DNA from: Petrolisthes cinctipes
Taxonomy: Eukaryota; Arthropoda; Malacostraca; Decapoda; Porcellanidae
Length of the DNA: 64,000 nucleotides
Direction of reading: 5' to 3'
NCBI GenBank assembly: GCA_033782935.1
Contig: JAWQEG010000377.1
Span: forward strand, 124,001 to 188,000
Numbering within the stretch: the first letter of the stretch is position 1; each line of letters begins with the position of its first letter. Under the pieces are notes generated by a model, which saw only the letters and a list, made by a program, of their open reading frames with translations, was not told where the DNA came from and ran no database searches. This document shows, in pieces, positions 37,484-51,452 of this stretch. Made by a program: the position numbers and the translations under genes.

Positions 37484-39461
37484 TGAAAATCGATGTTTTA
37501 GGTGCCAAAAAGTCGATATGTGCATGCATCTTCAGTACCCGTTTATATCTCAAATTCAGGCTCAAAACACCCGAAAATTCGATATTTTGGGGTCCCAGAA
37601 GCGATCTGTACATTCCTACTCCGTGTTAGAGTATTTTCAAAATACAGGCCCAAAACATGCTGAAAATCGATATTTTAGATGCCCAAAGTCAATATGTGAA
37701 TGTATCTTCTGTACCCGTTTATATCTCAAATTCAGGCTCAAAACACCCGAAAATTCGATATTTAGGGGTCCCAGAAGCGATCTGTACATGCCTACTTAGT
37801 GCTAGAATATTTTCAAAATATAGGCTCAAAACATGCTAAAAATCGATATTTTAGGTGCGAAAAGGCGATATATCAAATTAAGGCCCAAAACACCCGAAAA
37901 TTCGATATTTAGGGGTCCCAGAAGCGATCTGTACATGCCTACTCCGTGTTAGAGTATTTTCAAAATTCAGGCCCAAAACATGCTGAAAATCGATATTTTT
38001 GGTGCCCAAAGTCAATAGGTGTATGCATCTTCTATACTCGTTTATATCTCAAATTCAGGCTCAAAACACCCGAAAATTCGATATTTTGGGGTCCCAGAAG
38101 CGATCTGTACATGCCTACTCAGTGCTAGAATGTTTTCAAAATATAAGCTCAAAACATGCTCAAAATCGATATTTTAGGTGCCCAAAAGTCGATATGTGCA
38201 TGCATCTTCTGTGCCCGTTTATATCTCAAATTCAGGCTCAAAACACCCGAAAATTCAAAATTTTGGGGTACCAGAAGCAATTTGTACATGACTACTCAGT
38301 GCTAGAATATTTTCAAAATATAGGCTAAAAACATGCTAAAAATCGATATTTTACGTGCCAAAAAGTCGATATCTTAAATTCAGTGCCAAAACACCCGAAA
38401 ATTCGATATTTATGGGTCCCAGAAGGGATCTGTACATGGCTACTCCGTTTTAGAGTATTTTCAAAATACAGCCCAAAAACATACTGAAAATCGATCTTTT
38501 AGGTGCATAAAAGTCGATATGTGCATGCATCTTCTGTGCCCGTTTATATCTCAAATTCTGGCGCTAAACACCGAAAAATTCGATATTTTGGGGTCCCAAA
38601 AGCGATCTGTACATGCCTACTCAGTGCTAGAATATTTTCAAAAGATAGGCTCAAAACATGCTAAAAATCTATATTTTAGGTGCGTAAAGGCGATATCTCA
38701 AATTAAGGCCCAAAACACCCGAAAATGTGATATTTAATGGTCCCAGAAGCGATCTGTACATGCCTACTTCGTGTTAGAGTATTTTCAAAATACAGGACAA
38801 AAACATACTGAAAATCGATCTTTTAGGTGCCCAAAAGTCGATATGTGCATGCATCTTCTGTACCCGTTTATATCTCAAATTCTGGCCCTAAACACCAGAA
38901 AATTCGATATTTTGGGGTCCCAGAAGTGATCTGTACATGCCTACTCCGTGTTAGAGTATTTTCAAAATTCAGGCCCAAAACATGCTCAAAATCGATGTTT
39001 TAGGTGCCAAAAAGTCGATATGTGCATGCATCTTCAGTACCCGTTTATATCTCAAATTCAGGCTCAAAACACCCGAAAATTCGATATTTTGGGGTCCCAG
39101 AAGCGATCTGTACATTCCTACTCCGTGTTAGAGTATTTTCAAAATACAGGCCCAAAACATGCTGAAAATCGATATTTTAGATGCCCAAAGTCAATATGTG
39201 CATGTATCTTCTGTACCCGTTTATATCTCAAATTCAGGCTCAAAACACCCGAAAATTCGATATTTAGGGGTCCCAGAAGCGATCTGTACATGCCTACTTA
39301 GTGCTAGAATATTTTCAAAATATAGGCTCAAAACATGCTAAAAATCGATATTTTAGGTGCGTAAAGGCGATATCTCAAATTATGGCCCAAAACACCCGAA
39401 AATTCGATATTTAGGGGTCCCAGAAGCGATCCGTACATGCCTACTCAGTGCTAGAATGTTT

Positions 39462-39471
39462 AAAAAAAAAA
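39462..39471. repeat. Short A-run within half A
   Basis: Ten A residues replace the usual TTTCAAAATAT dyad (reads ATGTTTAAAAAAAAAAGGCTC). The corresponding place in the 8.2 kb sister block, near 47,706-47,713, reads ATGTTTTCAAAAAAAAGGC with eight A residues. The dyad symmetry of the normal monomer is lost in both. Confidence 0.85.
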
Positions 39472-40892
39472 GGCTCAAAACATGCTCAAAATCGATATTT
39501 TAGGTGCCCAAAAGTCGATATGTGCATGCATCTTCTGTACTCGTTTATATCTCAAATTCAGGCTCAAAACACCCGAAAATTCGATATTTTGGGGTCCCAG
39601 ATGCGATCTGTACATGCCTACTCAGTGCAAGAATATTTTCAAAATATTGACTCAAACATGCTAAAAATCGATATTTTAGGTGCGTAAAGGCGATATCTCA
39701 AATTAAGGCACAAAACACCCGAAAATTCGATATTTTGTGGTCCCAGAAGCGATTTGTACATGCCTACTCAGTGCTAGAATATTTTCAAAATATAGGCTCA
39801 AAACATGCTAAAAATCGATATTTTCGGTGCGTAAAGTCGATATGTCAAATTCAGGCCCAAAACACCCGAAAATTCGATATTTTGTGGTCCCAGAAGCGAT
39901 CTGTACATGCCTACTCCGTGTAAAAGTATTTTCAAAATACAAACCCATAACATGCTCAAAATCGATGTTTTAGGTGCCCAAACGTCGATATGTGCATGCA
40001 ACTTCAGTACCCGTTTATATCTCAAATTCATGCTCAAAACACCCGAAAATTCGATATTGTTGGGTCCCAGAAGCAATCTGTACATGCCTACTCAGTGCTA
40101 GAATATTTTCAAAATATAGGCTAAAAACATGCTAAAAATCGATATTTTAGGTGCCAAAAAGTCGATATCTCAAATTCAGTCCCAAAACACCCGAAAATTT
40201 GATATTTATGGGTCCCAGAAGGGATCTGTACATGCCTACTCCGTGTTAGAGTATTTTCAAAATACAGCCCAAAAACATACTGAAAATCGATCTTTTAGGT
40301 GCCCAAAAGTCGATATGTGCATGCATCTTCTGTACCCGTTTATATCTCAAATTCTGGCCCTAAACACCCGAAAATTCAATATTTTGGGGTCCCTGAAGCG
40401 ATCTGTACATGCCTACTCCGTGTTAAGAGTATTTTCAAAATTCAGGCCCAAAACATGCTGAAAATCGATATTTTTGGTGCCCAAAGTCAATATGTGTATG
40501 CATCTTCTATACTCGTTTATATCTCAAATTAAGGCTCAAAACACCCGAAAATTCGATATTTTGGGGTCCCAGAAGCGATCTGTACATGCCTACTCAATGC
40601 TAGAATGTTTTCAAAATATAGGCTCAAAACATGCTCAAAATCGATATTTTAGGTGCCCAAAATTCGATATGTGCATGCATCTTCTGTACTCGTTTATATC
40701 TCAAATTCAGTCTCAAAACACCCGAAAATTCGATATTTTGGGGTCCCAGAAGCGATCTGTACATGCCTAATCAGTGCTAGAATATTTTCAAAATATAGGC
40801 TCAAAAAATGCTAAAAATCTATATTTTAGGTGCGTAAAGGCGATATCTCAAATTAAGGCCCAAAACACTCGAAAATTCGATATTTAATGGTC

Positions 40893-43800
40893 CCAGAAGC
40901 GATCTGTACATGCCTACTTCGTGTTAGAGTATTTTCAAAATACATACCAAAAACATACTGAAAATCGGTCTTTTAGGTGCCCAAAAGTCGATATGTGCAT
41001 GCATCTTCTGTACCCATTTATATCTCAAATTCTGGCCCTAAACACCCGAAAATACAATATTGTTGGGTCCCAGAAACGATCTGTACTCAGTGCTAGAATG
41101 TTTTCAAAATATAGGCTCAAAACATGCTCAAAATCGATATTTTAGTTGCCCAAATTTCGATATGTGCATTTATCTTCTGTACCCGTTTATATCTCAAATT
41201 CAGGCTCAAAACACCCGAAAATTCAATATTTTGGGGTCCCAGAAGTAATCAGTACATGCCTACTCAGTGCTAGAATATTTTCAAAATATAGGCAAAAAAC
41301 ATGATAAAAATCAATATTTTAGGAGCCAAAATGTCGATATCTCAAATTAAGTCCCAAAACACCCGAAAATTCGATATTTAGGGGTCCCAAAAGCAATCTG
41401 TACGCATTACTCCGTGTTAGAGTATTTTTAAAATTCAGGCCCAAAACATGCTCAAAATCGATATTTTTGGTGCCCAAAGTCAATATGTGTATGCATCTTC
41501 TATACTCGTTTATATCTCAAATTCAGGCTCAAAACACCCGAAAATTCGATATTTTGGGGTCCCAGAAGCGATCTGTACATGCCTACTCAGTGCTAGATTG
41601 TTTTCAAAATATAAGCTCAAAACATGCTCAAAATCGATATTTTAGGTGCCCAAAAGTCGATATGTGCATGCATCTTCTGTGCCCGTTTATATCTCAAATT
41701 CAGGCTCAAAACACCCGAAAATTCAAAATTTTGGGGTACCAGAAGCAATTTGTACATGCCTACTCAGTGCTAGAATATTTTCAAAATATAGGCTAAAAAC
41801 ATGCTAAAAATCGATATTTTACGTGCCAAAAAGTCGATATCTCAAATTCAGTGCCAAAACACCCGAAAATTCGATATTTATGGGTCCCAGAAGGGATCTG
41901 TACATGGCTACTCCGTTTTAGAGTATTTTCAAAATACAGCCCAAAAACATACTGAAAATCGATCTTTTAGGTGCCCAAAAGTCGATATGTGCATGCATCT
42001 TCTATGCCCGTTTATATCTCAAATTCTGGCGCTAAACACCGAAAAATTCGATGTTTTGTGGTCCCAGAAGCGATCTGTACATGCCTAGTCCGTGTTAGAG
42101 TATTTTCAAAATTCAGGCCCAAAACATGCTGAAAATCGATATTTTTGGTGCCCAAAAGTCGATATGTGTATGCATCTTCTGTACTCGTTTATATCTCAAA
42201 TTCAGGCTCAAAACACCCGAAAATTCAATATTTTCGGGTCCCAAAAGCGATCTGTACATGCCTACTCAGTGCTAGAATATTTCCAAAATATAGGCTAAAA
42301 ACATGATAAAAATCGATATTTTAGGTGCCAAAAAGTCGATATCTCAAATTAAGGCCCAAAACACCCGAAAATTCGATATTTAGGGGTCCCAGAAGCGATC
42401 TGTACATGCCTACTCAGTGATATAGTATTTTCAAAATACAGGCCAAAAACATACTGAAAATCGATCTTTTAGGTGCCCAAAAGTCGATATGTGCATGCAT
42501 CTTCTGTACCCGTTTATATCTCAAATTCTGGCCCTAAACACCCAAAAATTCGATATTTTTGGATCCCAGAAGCGATCTGTACATGCCTACTCAGTGCTAG
42601 AATATTTTCAAAATATAGGCTAAAAACATGATAAAAATCGATATTTTAGGTGCCAAAAAGTCGATATCTCAAATTAAGGCCCAAAACACCAGAAAATTCG
42701 ATATTTAGGGGTCCCAGAAGCGATCTGTACATGCCTACTCAGTGCTAGAATATTTTCAAAATATTTGCTCAAACATGCTAAAAATCTATATTTTAGGTGC
42801 GTAAAGGCGATATCTCAAATTAAGGCCCAAAACGCCCGAAAATTCGAAATTTAGGGGTCCCAAAAGCAATCTGTACATGCCTACTCTGTGCTAGAATATT
42901 TTCAAAATATAGGCTAAAAACATGCTAAAAATCGATATTTTAGGTGCCAAAATGTCGATATCTCAAATTAAGGGCCAAAACACCCGAAAATTCGATATTT
43001 AGGGGTCCCAGAAGCGATCTGTACATGCCTACTCCGTGTTAGAGTATTTTCAAAATACAGGCCCAAAACATGCTCAAAATCGATGTTTTATGTGCCAAAA
43101 AGTCGATATCTGCATGCATCATCAGTACCCGTTTATATCTCAAATTCAAGCTCAAAACACCCGAAAATTCGATATTTTGGGGTCCCAGAAGCGATCTGTA
43201 CATGCCTACTCAGTGTTAGAGTATTTTCAAGATACAGGCCCAAAACATGCTCAAAATCGATGTTTTAGGTGCCCAAAAGTCGATATGTGCATGAATCTTC
43301 AGTACCCGTTTATATCTCTAATTCAGGCTCAAAACACCCGAGAATTCGATATTTTGGGGTCCCAGAAGCAATCTGTACATGCCTACTCAGTGCTAGAATA
43401 TTTTCAAAATATAGGCTAAAAACATGATAAAAATCGATATTTTAGGTGCGTAAAGGCGATATCTCAAATTAAGGCCCAAAACACCCGAAAATTCGATATT
43501 TAGGGGTCCCAGAAGCGATCTGTACATGCCTACTCCGTGTTAGAGTATTTTCAAAATACAGGCCCAAAACAAGCTTAAAATCGATGTTTTAGGTGCCAAA
43601 AAGTCGATATGTGCATGCACTTCCAGTACCCGTTTATATCTCAAATTCATGCTCAAAACACCCGAAAATTCGATATTTTGGGGTCCGAGAAGCGATCTGT
43701 ACATGCCTACTTAGTGCTAGAATATTTTCAAAATATAGGCTCAAAACATGCTAAAAATCGATATTTTAGGTGCGTAAAGGCGATATATCAAATTAAGGCC

Positions 43801-46800
43801 CAAAACACCCGAAAATTCGATATTTAGGGGTCCCAGAAGCGATCTGTACATGCCTACTCCGTGTTAGAGTATTTTCAAAATTCATGCCCAAAACATGCTG
43901 AAAATCGATATTTTTGGTGCCCAAAGTCAATAGGTGTATGCATCTTCTATACTCGTTTATATCTCAAATTCAGGCTCAAAACACCCGAAAATTCGATATT
44001 TTGGGGTCCCAGAAGCGATCTGTACATGCCTACTCAGTGCTAGAATGTTTTCTAAATATAAGCTCAAAACATGCTCAAAATCGAAATTTTAGGTGCCCAA
44101 AAGTCGATATGTGCATGCATCTTCTGTACTTGTTTATATCTCAAATTCAGGCTCAAAACACCCGAAAATTCGATATTTTGAGGTCCCAGAAGCGATCTGT
44201 ACATGCATACTCAGTGCTAGAATATTTTCAAAATATAGGCTCAAAACATGTTAAAAATCTATATTTTAGGTGCGTAAAGGCGATATCTCAAATTATGGCC
44301 CAAAACACCCGAAAATTCGATATTTAGGGGTCCCAGAAGCGATCCGTACATGCCTACTCAGTGCTCGAATGTTTTCAAAATATAGGCTCAAAACATGCTC
44401 AAAATCGATATTTTAGGTGCCCAAAAGTCGATATGTGCATGCATCTTCTGTACTCGTTTATATCTCAAATTCAGGCTCAAAACACCCGAAAATTCGATAT
44501 TTTGGGGTCCCAGATGCGATCTGTACATGCCTACTCAGTGTAAGAATATTTTCAAAATATTGGCTCAAACATGCTAAAAATCGATATTTTAGGTGCGTAA
44601 AGGCGATATCTCAAATTAAGGCACAAAACACCCGAAAATTCGATATTTAGGGGTCCCAGAAGCAATCTGTACATGCCTACTCAGTGCTAGAATATTTTCA
44701 AAATATAGGCTAAAAACATGCTAAAAATCGATATTTTAGGTGCGTAAAGGCGATATCTCAAATTCAGGCCCAAAACACCCGAAAATTCGATATTTTGGGG
44801 TCCCAGAAGCGATCTGTACATGCCTACTCCATGTTAGAGTATTTTCAAGATACAGGCCCAAAACATGCTCAAAATCGATGTTTTAGGTGCCCAAAAGTCG
44901 ATATGTGCATGAATCTTCAGTACCCGTTTATATCTCTAATTCAGGCTCAAAACACCCGAGAATTCGATATTTTGGGGTCCCAGAAGCAATCTGTACATGC
45001 CTACTCAGTGCTAGAAAATTTTCAAAATATAGGCTAAAAACATGATAAAAATCGATATTTTAGGTGCGTAAAGGCGATATCTCAAATTATGGCCCAAAAC
45101 ACCCGAAAATTCGATATTTAGGGGTCCCAGAAGCGATCTGTACATGCCTACTCCGTGTTAGAGTATTTTCAAAATACAGGCCCAAAACAAGCTTAAAATC
45201 GATGTTTTAGGTGCCAAAAAGTCGATATGTGCATGCACTTTCAGTACCCGTTTATATCTCAAATTCAGGCTCAAAACACCCGAAAATTCGATATTTTGGG
45301 GTCCGAGAAGCGATCTGTACATGCCTACTCCGTATTAGAGTATTTTCAAAATACATGCCCAAAACATGCTGAAAATCGATATTTTAGATGCCCAAAGTCA
45401 ATATGTGCATGTATTTTCTGTACTCGTTTATATCTCAAATTCAGGCTCAAAACACCCGAAAATTCGATATTTTGGGGTCCCAGAAGCGATCTGTACATGC
45501 CTACTCAGTGCTAGAATGTTTTCAAAATATAGGATCAAAACATGCTCAAAATCGATATTTTAGGTGCCCAAAAGTCGATATGTGCATGCATCTTCAGTAC
45601 CCGTTTATATCTCAAATTCTGGCCCTAAACACCAGAAAATTCGATATTTTGGGGTCCCAGAAGTGATCTGTACATGCCTACTCCGTGTTAGAGTATTTTC
45701 AAAATTCAGGCAAAAAAAAAAAAAATGAAAATCGATGTTTTAGGTGCCAAAAAGTCGATATGTGCATGCATCTTCAGTACCCGTTTATATCTCAAATTCA
45801 GGCTCAAAACACCCGAAAATTCGATATTTTGGGGTCCCAGAAGCGATCTGTACATTCCTACTCCGTGTTAGAGTATTTTCAAAATACAGGCCCAAAACAT
45901 GCTGAAAATCGATATTTTAGATGCCCAAAGTCAATATGTGAATGTATCTTCTGTACCCGTTTATATCTCAAATTCAGGCTCAAAACACCCGAAAATTCGA
46001 TATTTAGGGGTCCCAGAAGCGATCTGTACATGCCTACTTAGTGCTAGAATATTTTCAAAATATAGGCTCAAAACATGCTAAAAATCGATATTTTAGGTGC
46101 GTAAAGGCGATATATCAAATTAAGGCCCAAAACACTCGAAAATTCGATATTTAGGGGTCCCAGAAGCGATCTGTACATGCCTACTCCGTGTTAGAGTATT
46201 TTCAAAATTCAGGCCCAAAACATGCTGAAAATCGATATTTTTGGTGCCCAAAGTCAATAGGTGTATGCATCTTCTATACTCGTTTATATCTCAAATTCAG
46301 GCTCAAAACACCCGAAAATTCGATATTTTGGGGTCCCAGAAGCGATCTGTACATGCCTACTCAGTGCTAGAATGTTTTCAAAATATAAGCTCAAAACATG
46401 CTCAAAATCGATATTTTAGGTGCCCAAAAGTCGATATGTGCATGCATCTTCTGTGCCCGTTTATATCTCAAATTCAGGCTCAAAACACCCGAAAATTCAA
46501 AATTTTGGGGTACCAGAAGCAATTTGTACATGACTACTCAGTGCTAGAATATTTTCAAAATATAGGCTAAAAACATGCTAAAAATCGATATTTTACGTGC
46601 CAAAAAGTCGATATCTTAAATTCAGTGCCAAAACACCCGAAAATTCGATATTTATGGGTCCCAGAAGGGATCTGTACATGGCTACTCCGTTTTAGAGTAT
46701 TTTCAAGATACAGCCCAAAAACATACTGAAAATCGATCTTTTAGGTGCATAAAAGTCGATATGTGCATGCATCTTCTGTGCCCGTTTATATCTCAAATTC

Positions 46801-48860
46801 TGGCGCTAAACACCGAAAAATTCGATATTTTGGGGTCCCAAAAGCGATCTGTACATGCCTACTCAGTGCTAGAATATTTTAAATAAGATAGGCTCAAAAC
46901 ATGCTAAAAATCTATATTTTAGGTGCGTAAAGGCGATATCTCAAATTAAGGCCCAAAACACCCGAAAATGTGATATTTAATGGTCCCAGAAGCGATCTGT
47001 ACATGCCTACTTCGTGTTAGAGTATTTTCAAAATACAGGACAAAAACATACTGAAAATCGATCTTTTAGGTGCCCAAAAGTCGATATGTGCATGCATCTT
47101 CTGTACCCGTTTATATCTCAAATTCTGGCCCTAAACACCAGAAAATTCGATATTTTGGGGTCCCAGAAGTGATCTGTACATGCCTACTCCGTGTTAGAGT
47201 ATTTTCAAAATTCAGGCCCAAAACATGCTGAAAATCGATGTTTTAGGTGCCAAAAAGTCGATATGTGCATGCATCTTCAGTACCCGTTTATATCTCAAAT
47301 TCAGGCTCAAAACACCCGAAAATTCGATATTTTGGGGTCCCAGAAGCGATCTGTACATTCCTACTCCGTGTTAGAGTATTTTCAAAATACAGGCCCAAAA
47401 CATGCTGAAAATCGATATTTTAGATGCCCAAAGTCAATATGTGCATGTATCTTCTGTACCCGTTTATATCTCAAATTCAGGCTCAAAACACCCGAAAATT
47501 CGATATTTAGGGGTCCCAGAAGCGATCTGTACATGCCTACTTAGTGCTAGAATATTTTCAAAATATAGGCTCAAAACATGCTAAAAATCGATATTTTAGG
47601 TGCGTAAAGGCGATATCTCAAATTATGGCCCAAAACACCCGAAAATTCGATATTTAGGGGTCCCAGAAGCGATCCGTACATCCTACTCAGTGCTAGAATG
47701 TTTTCAAAAAAAAGGCTCAAAACATGCTCAAAATCGATATTTTAGGTGCCCAAAAGTCGATATGTGCATGCATCTTCTGTACTCGTTTATATCTCAAATT
47801 CAGGCTCAAAACACCCGAAAATTCGATATTTTGGGGTCCCAGATGCGATCTGTACATGCCTACTCAGTGCAAGAATATTTTCAAAATATTGACTCAAACA
47901 TGCTAAAAATCGATATTTTAGGTGCGTAAAGGCGATATCTCAAATTAAGGCACAAAACACCCGAAAATTCGATATTTTGTGGTCCCAGAAGCGATTTGTA
48001 CATGCCTACTCAGTGCTAGAATATTTTCAAAATATAGGCTCAAAACATGCTAAAAATCTATATTTTAGGTGCGTAAAGGCGATATCTCAAATTAAGGCCC
48101 AAAACACTCGAAAATTCGATATTTAATGGTCCCAGAAGCTATCTGTACATGCCTACTTCGTGTTAGAGTATTTTCAAAATACATACCAAAAACATACTGA
48201 AAATCGGTCTTTTAGGTGCCCAAAAGTCGATATGTGCATGCATCTTCTGTACCCATTTATATCTCAAATTCTGGCCCTAAACACCCGAAAATACAATATT
48301 GTTGGGTCCCAGAAACGATCTGTACTCAGTGCTAGAATGTTTTCAAAATATGGGCTCAAAACATGCTCAAAATCGATATTTTAGGTGCCCAAAAGTCGAT
48401 ATCTCAAATTAAGGCCCAAAACACCCGAAAATTCGATATTTAGGGGTCCCAAAAGCAATCTGTACGCATTACTCCGTGTTAGAGTATTTTTAAAATTCAG
48501 GCCCAAAACATGCTCAAAATCGATATTTTTGGTGCCCAAAGTCAATATGTGTATGCATCTTCTATACTCGTTTATATCTCAAATTCAGGCTCAAAACACC
48601 CGAAAATTCGATATTTTGTTGTCCCAGAAGCGATCTGTACATGCCTACTCAGTGCTAGATTGTTTTCAAAATATAAGCTCAAAACATGCTCAAAATCGAT
48701 ATTTTAGGTGCCCAAAAGTCGATATGTGCATGCATCTTCTGTGCCCGTTTATATCTCAAATTCAGGCTCAAAACACCCGAAAATTCAAAATTTTGGGGTA
48801 CCAGAAGCAATTTGTACATGCCTACTCAGTGCTAGAATATTTTCAAAATATAGGCTAAAA
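40893..48860. repeat. ~7.9 kb super-HOR, copy 2 with indels
   Basis: Relative to copy 1 this copy has an extra L monomer near 44,860-45,037 and another near 45,330-45,500. It then lacks about 1.0 kb corresponding to about 39,800-40,800: the displacement falls from 8,242 to 7,239 near 48,050. Near 48,390 the displacement relative to 41.1-41.8 kb falls again to 7,062, the loss of one more L-sized piece. All size changes are close to whole monomers, which fits unequal homologous exchange. Confidence 0.75.
45712..45725. repeat. Poly-A run, second copy
   Basis: Fourteen A residues sit in the same position of the duplicated block as the run at 37,469-37,483, displaced about 8,243 bp. It serves as a unique marker that the two large blocks share descent. 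Confidence 0.9.
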
Positions 48861-49797
48861 ACATGCTAAAAATCGATATTTTACGTGCCAAAAAGTCGAT
48901 ATCTCAAATTCAGTGCCAAAACACCCGAAAATTCGATATTTATGGGTCCCAGAAGGGATCTGTACATGGCTACTCCGTTTTAGAGTATTTTCAAAATACA
49001 GCCCAAAAACATACTGAAAATCGATCTTTTAGGTGCCCAAAAGTCGATATGTGCATGCATCTTCTGTGCCCGTTTATATCTCAAATTCTGGCGCTAAACA
49101 CCGAAAAATTCGATATTTTGGGGTCCCAGAAGCGATCTGTACATGCCTACTCCGTGTTAGAGTATTTTCAAAATTCAGGCCCAAAACATGCTGAAAATCG
49201 ATATTTTTGGTGCCCAAAAGTCGATATGTGTATGCATCTTCTGTACTCGTTTATATCTCAAATTCAGGCTCAAAACACCCGAAAATTCGATATTTTCGGG
49301 TCCCAAAAGCGATCTGTACATGCCTACTCAGTGCTAGAATATTTTAAATAAGATAGGCTCAAAACATGCTAAAAATCTATATTTTAGGTGCGTAAAGGCG
49401 ATATCTCAAATTAAGGCCCAAAACACCCGAAAATGTGATATTTAATGGTCCCAGAAGCGATCTGTACATGCCTACTTCGTGTTAGAGTATTTTCAAAATA
49501 CAGGAAAAAAACATACTGAAAATCGATCTTTTAGGTGCCCAAAAGTCGATATGTGCATGCATCTTCTGTACCCGTTTATATCTCAAATTCTGGCCCTAAA
49601 CACAAGAAAATTCGATATTTTGGGGTCCCAGAAGTGATCTGTACATGCCTACTCCGTGTTAGAGTATTTTCAAAATTCAGGCCCAAAACATGCTGAAAAT
49701 CGATGTTTTAGGTGCCAAAAAGTCGATATGTGCATGCATTTTCAGTACCCGTTTATATCTCAAATTCAGGCTCAAAACACCCGAAAATTCGATATTT

Positions 49798-49889
49798 AGG
49801 GGTCCCAGAAGCGATCCGTACATGCCTACTCAGTGCTAGAATGTTTTCAAAATATAGGCTCAAAACATGCTCAAAATCGATATTTTAGG
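49798..49889. repeat. Gene-conversion-like patch (92 bp)
   Basis: Compared with the sister copy at 53,445-53,536, this interval has about a dozen substitutions at conserved length, while flanking sequence keeps the same 3,647 bp displacement with few differences. Inside the patch the sequence has GATCCGTACATGCC, CAGTGCTAGAATG, ATATAGGCTC and ATGCTCAAAATC in place of GATCTGTACATTCC, CCGTGTTAGAGTA, ATACAGGCCC and ATGCTGAAAATC. The same combination occurs at about 59,403-59,500, and similar ones near 36.4, 44.3 and 54.3 kb, so a donor type exists in the array. Confidence 0.75.
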
Positions 49890-50149
49890 TGCCCAAAGTC
49901 AATATGTGCATGTATCTTCTGTACCCGTTTATATCTCAAATTCAGGCTCAAAATACCCGAAAATTCGATATTTAGGGGTCACAGAAGCGATCTGTACATG
50001 CCTACTTAGTGCTAGAATATTTTCAAAATATAGGCTCAAAACATGCTAAAAATCGATATTTTAGGTGCGTAAAGTCGATATATCAAATTAAGGCCCAAAA
50101 CACCCGAAAATTCGATATTTAGGGGTCCCAGAAGCGATCTGTACATGCC

Positions 50150-51452
50150 TACTCAGTGCTAGAATGTTTTCAAAATATAAGCTCAAAACATGCTCAAAAT
50201 CGATATTTTAGGTGCCCAAAAGTCGATATGTGCATGCATCTTCTGTACTCGTTTATATCTCAAATTCGGGCTCAAAACACCCGAAAATTCGATATTTTGG
50301 GGTCCCAGAAGCCATCTGTACATGCCTACTCAGTGCTAGAATATTTTCAAAATATAGGCTCAAAACATGCTAAAAATCGATATTTTAGGTGCGTAAAGGC
50401 GATATCTCAAATTAAGGCCCAAAACACCCGAAAATTCGATATTTAGGGGTCCCAGAAGCGATCTGTACATGCCTACTCCGTGTTAGAGTATTTTCAAAAT
50501 ACAGGCCCAAAACATGCTCAAAATCGATGTTTTAGGTGCCAAAAAGTCGATATGTGCATGCATCTTCAGTACCCGTTTATATCTCAAATTCAGGCTCAAA
50601 ACACCCGAAAATTCGATATTTTGGGGTCCCAGAAGCGATCTGTACATTCCTACTCCGTGTTAGAGTATTTTCAAAATACATGCTCAAAACATGCTGAAAA
50701 TCGATATTTTAGATGCCCAAAGTCAATATGTGCATGTATCTTCTGTACCCGTTTATATCTCAAACTCAGGCTCAAAACACCCGAAAATTCAATATTTTGG
50801 GGTCCCAGAAGCAATCTCTACATGCCTACTCAGTGCTAGAATATTTTTAAAAATATAGGCTAAAAACATGCTAAAAATCGATATTTTAGGTGCCAAAAAG
50901 TCGATATCTCAAATTAAGGCCCAAAACACCCGAAAATTCGATATTAAGGGGTCCCAGAAGCAATCTGTACATGCCTACTCAGAGATAGAATGTTTTCAAA
51001 ATATAGGCTCAAAACATGCTCAAAATAGATATTTTAGGTGCCCAAAAGTCGATATGTGCATGCATCTTCTGTACTCGTTTATATCTCAAATTCAAGCTCA
51101 AAACACCCGAAAATTCGATATTTTGGGGTCCCAGAAGCGATCTGTACATGCCTACTCCGTGTTAGAGTATTTTCAAAATACCGGCCCAAAACATGCTGAA
51201 AATCGATGTTTTAGATGCCGAAAGTCAATATGTGCATGTATCTTCTGTGCCCGTTTATATCTCAAATTCAGGCTCAAAACACCCGAAAATTCAAAATTTT
51301 GGGGTACCAGAAGCAATTTGTACATGCCTACTCAGTGCTAGAATATTTTCAAAATATAGGCTAAAAACATGCTAAAAATCGATATTTTACGTGCCAAAAA
51401 GTCGATATCTCAAATTCAGGCTCAAAACACCCGAAAATTCGATATTTTGGGG
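50150..51452. repeat. Mosaic monomers before the 31-mer HOR
   Basis: This stretch contains S and L monomers in combinations not continuous with either neighbour. About 50,150-50,450 resembles the CAGTGCTAGAATG-type blocks, 50,480-50,840 carries the TACATTCCTACTCC variant, and 51,240-51,400 is like the TTTTGGGGTACC block of 52.4 kb. The left breakpoint of the 5,138 bp unit lies between about 51,407 and 51,453. No non-satellite DNA was seen. Confidence 0.7.

Larger units (their letters stand above)
33003..40892. repeat. ~7.9 kb super-HOR, copy 1
   Basis: Sequence from about 33,003 recurs at a constant displacement of 7,890-7,891 bp as far as about 36,960. It then continues at 8,067 and 8,242-8,243 up to about 39,800. 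Shared diagnostic variants include TCTGTACTCAGTGC (8 bp deletion), TTTTGAGGTACC/TTTTGGGGTACC, GGCGCTAAACACCG, GGGGTCCGAGAAGC, CAATAGGTGTATGC and a poly-A run. At 7.9 kb the unit is roughly 47-48 monomers. The right edge is set at the start of copy 2. Confidence 0.78.
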
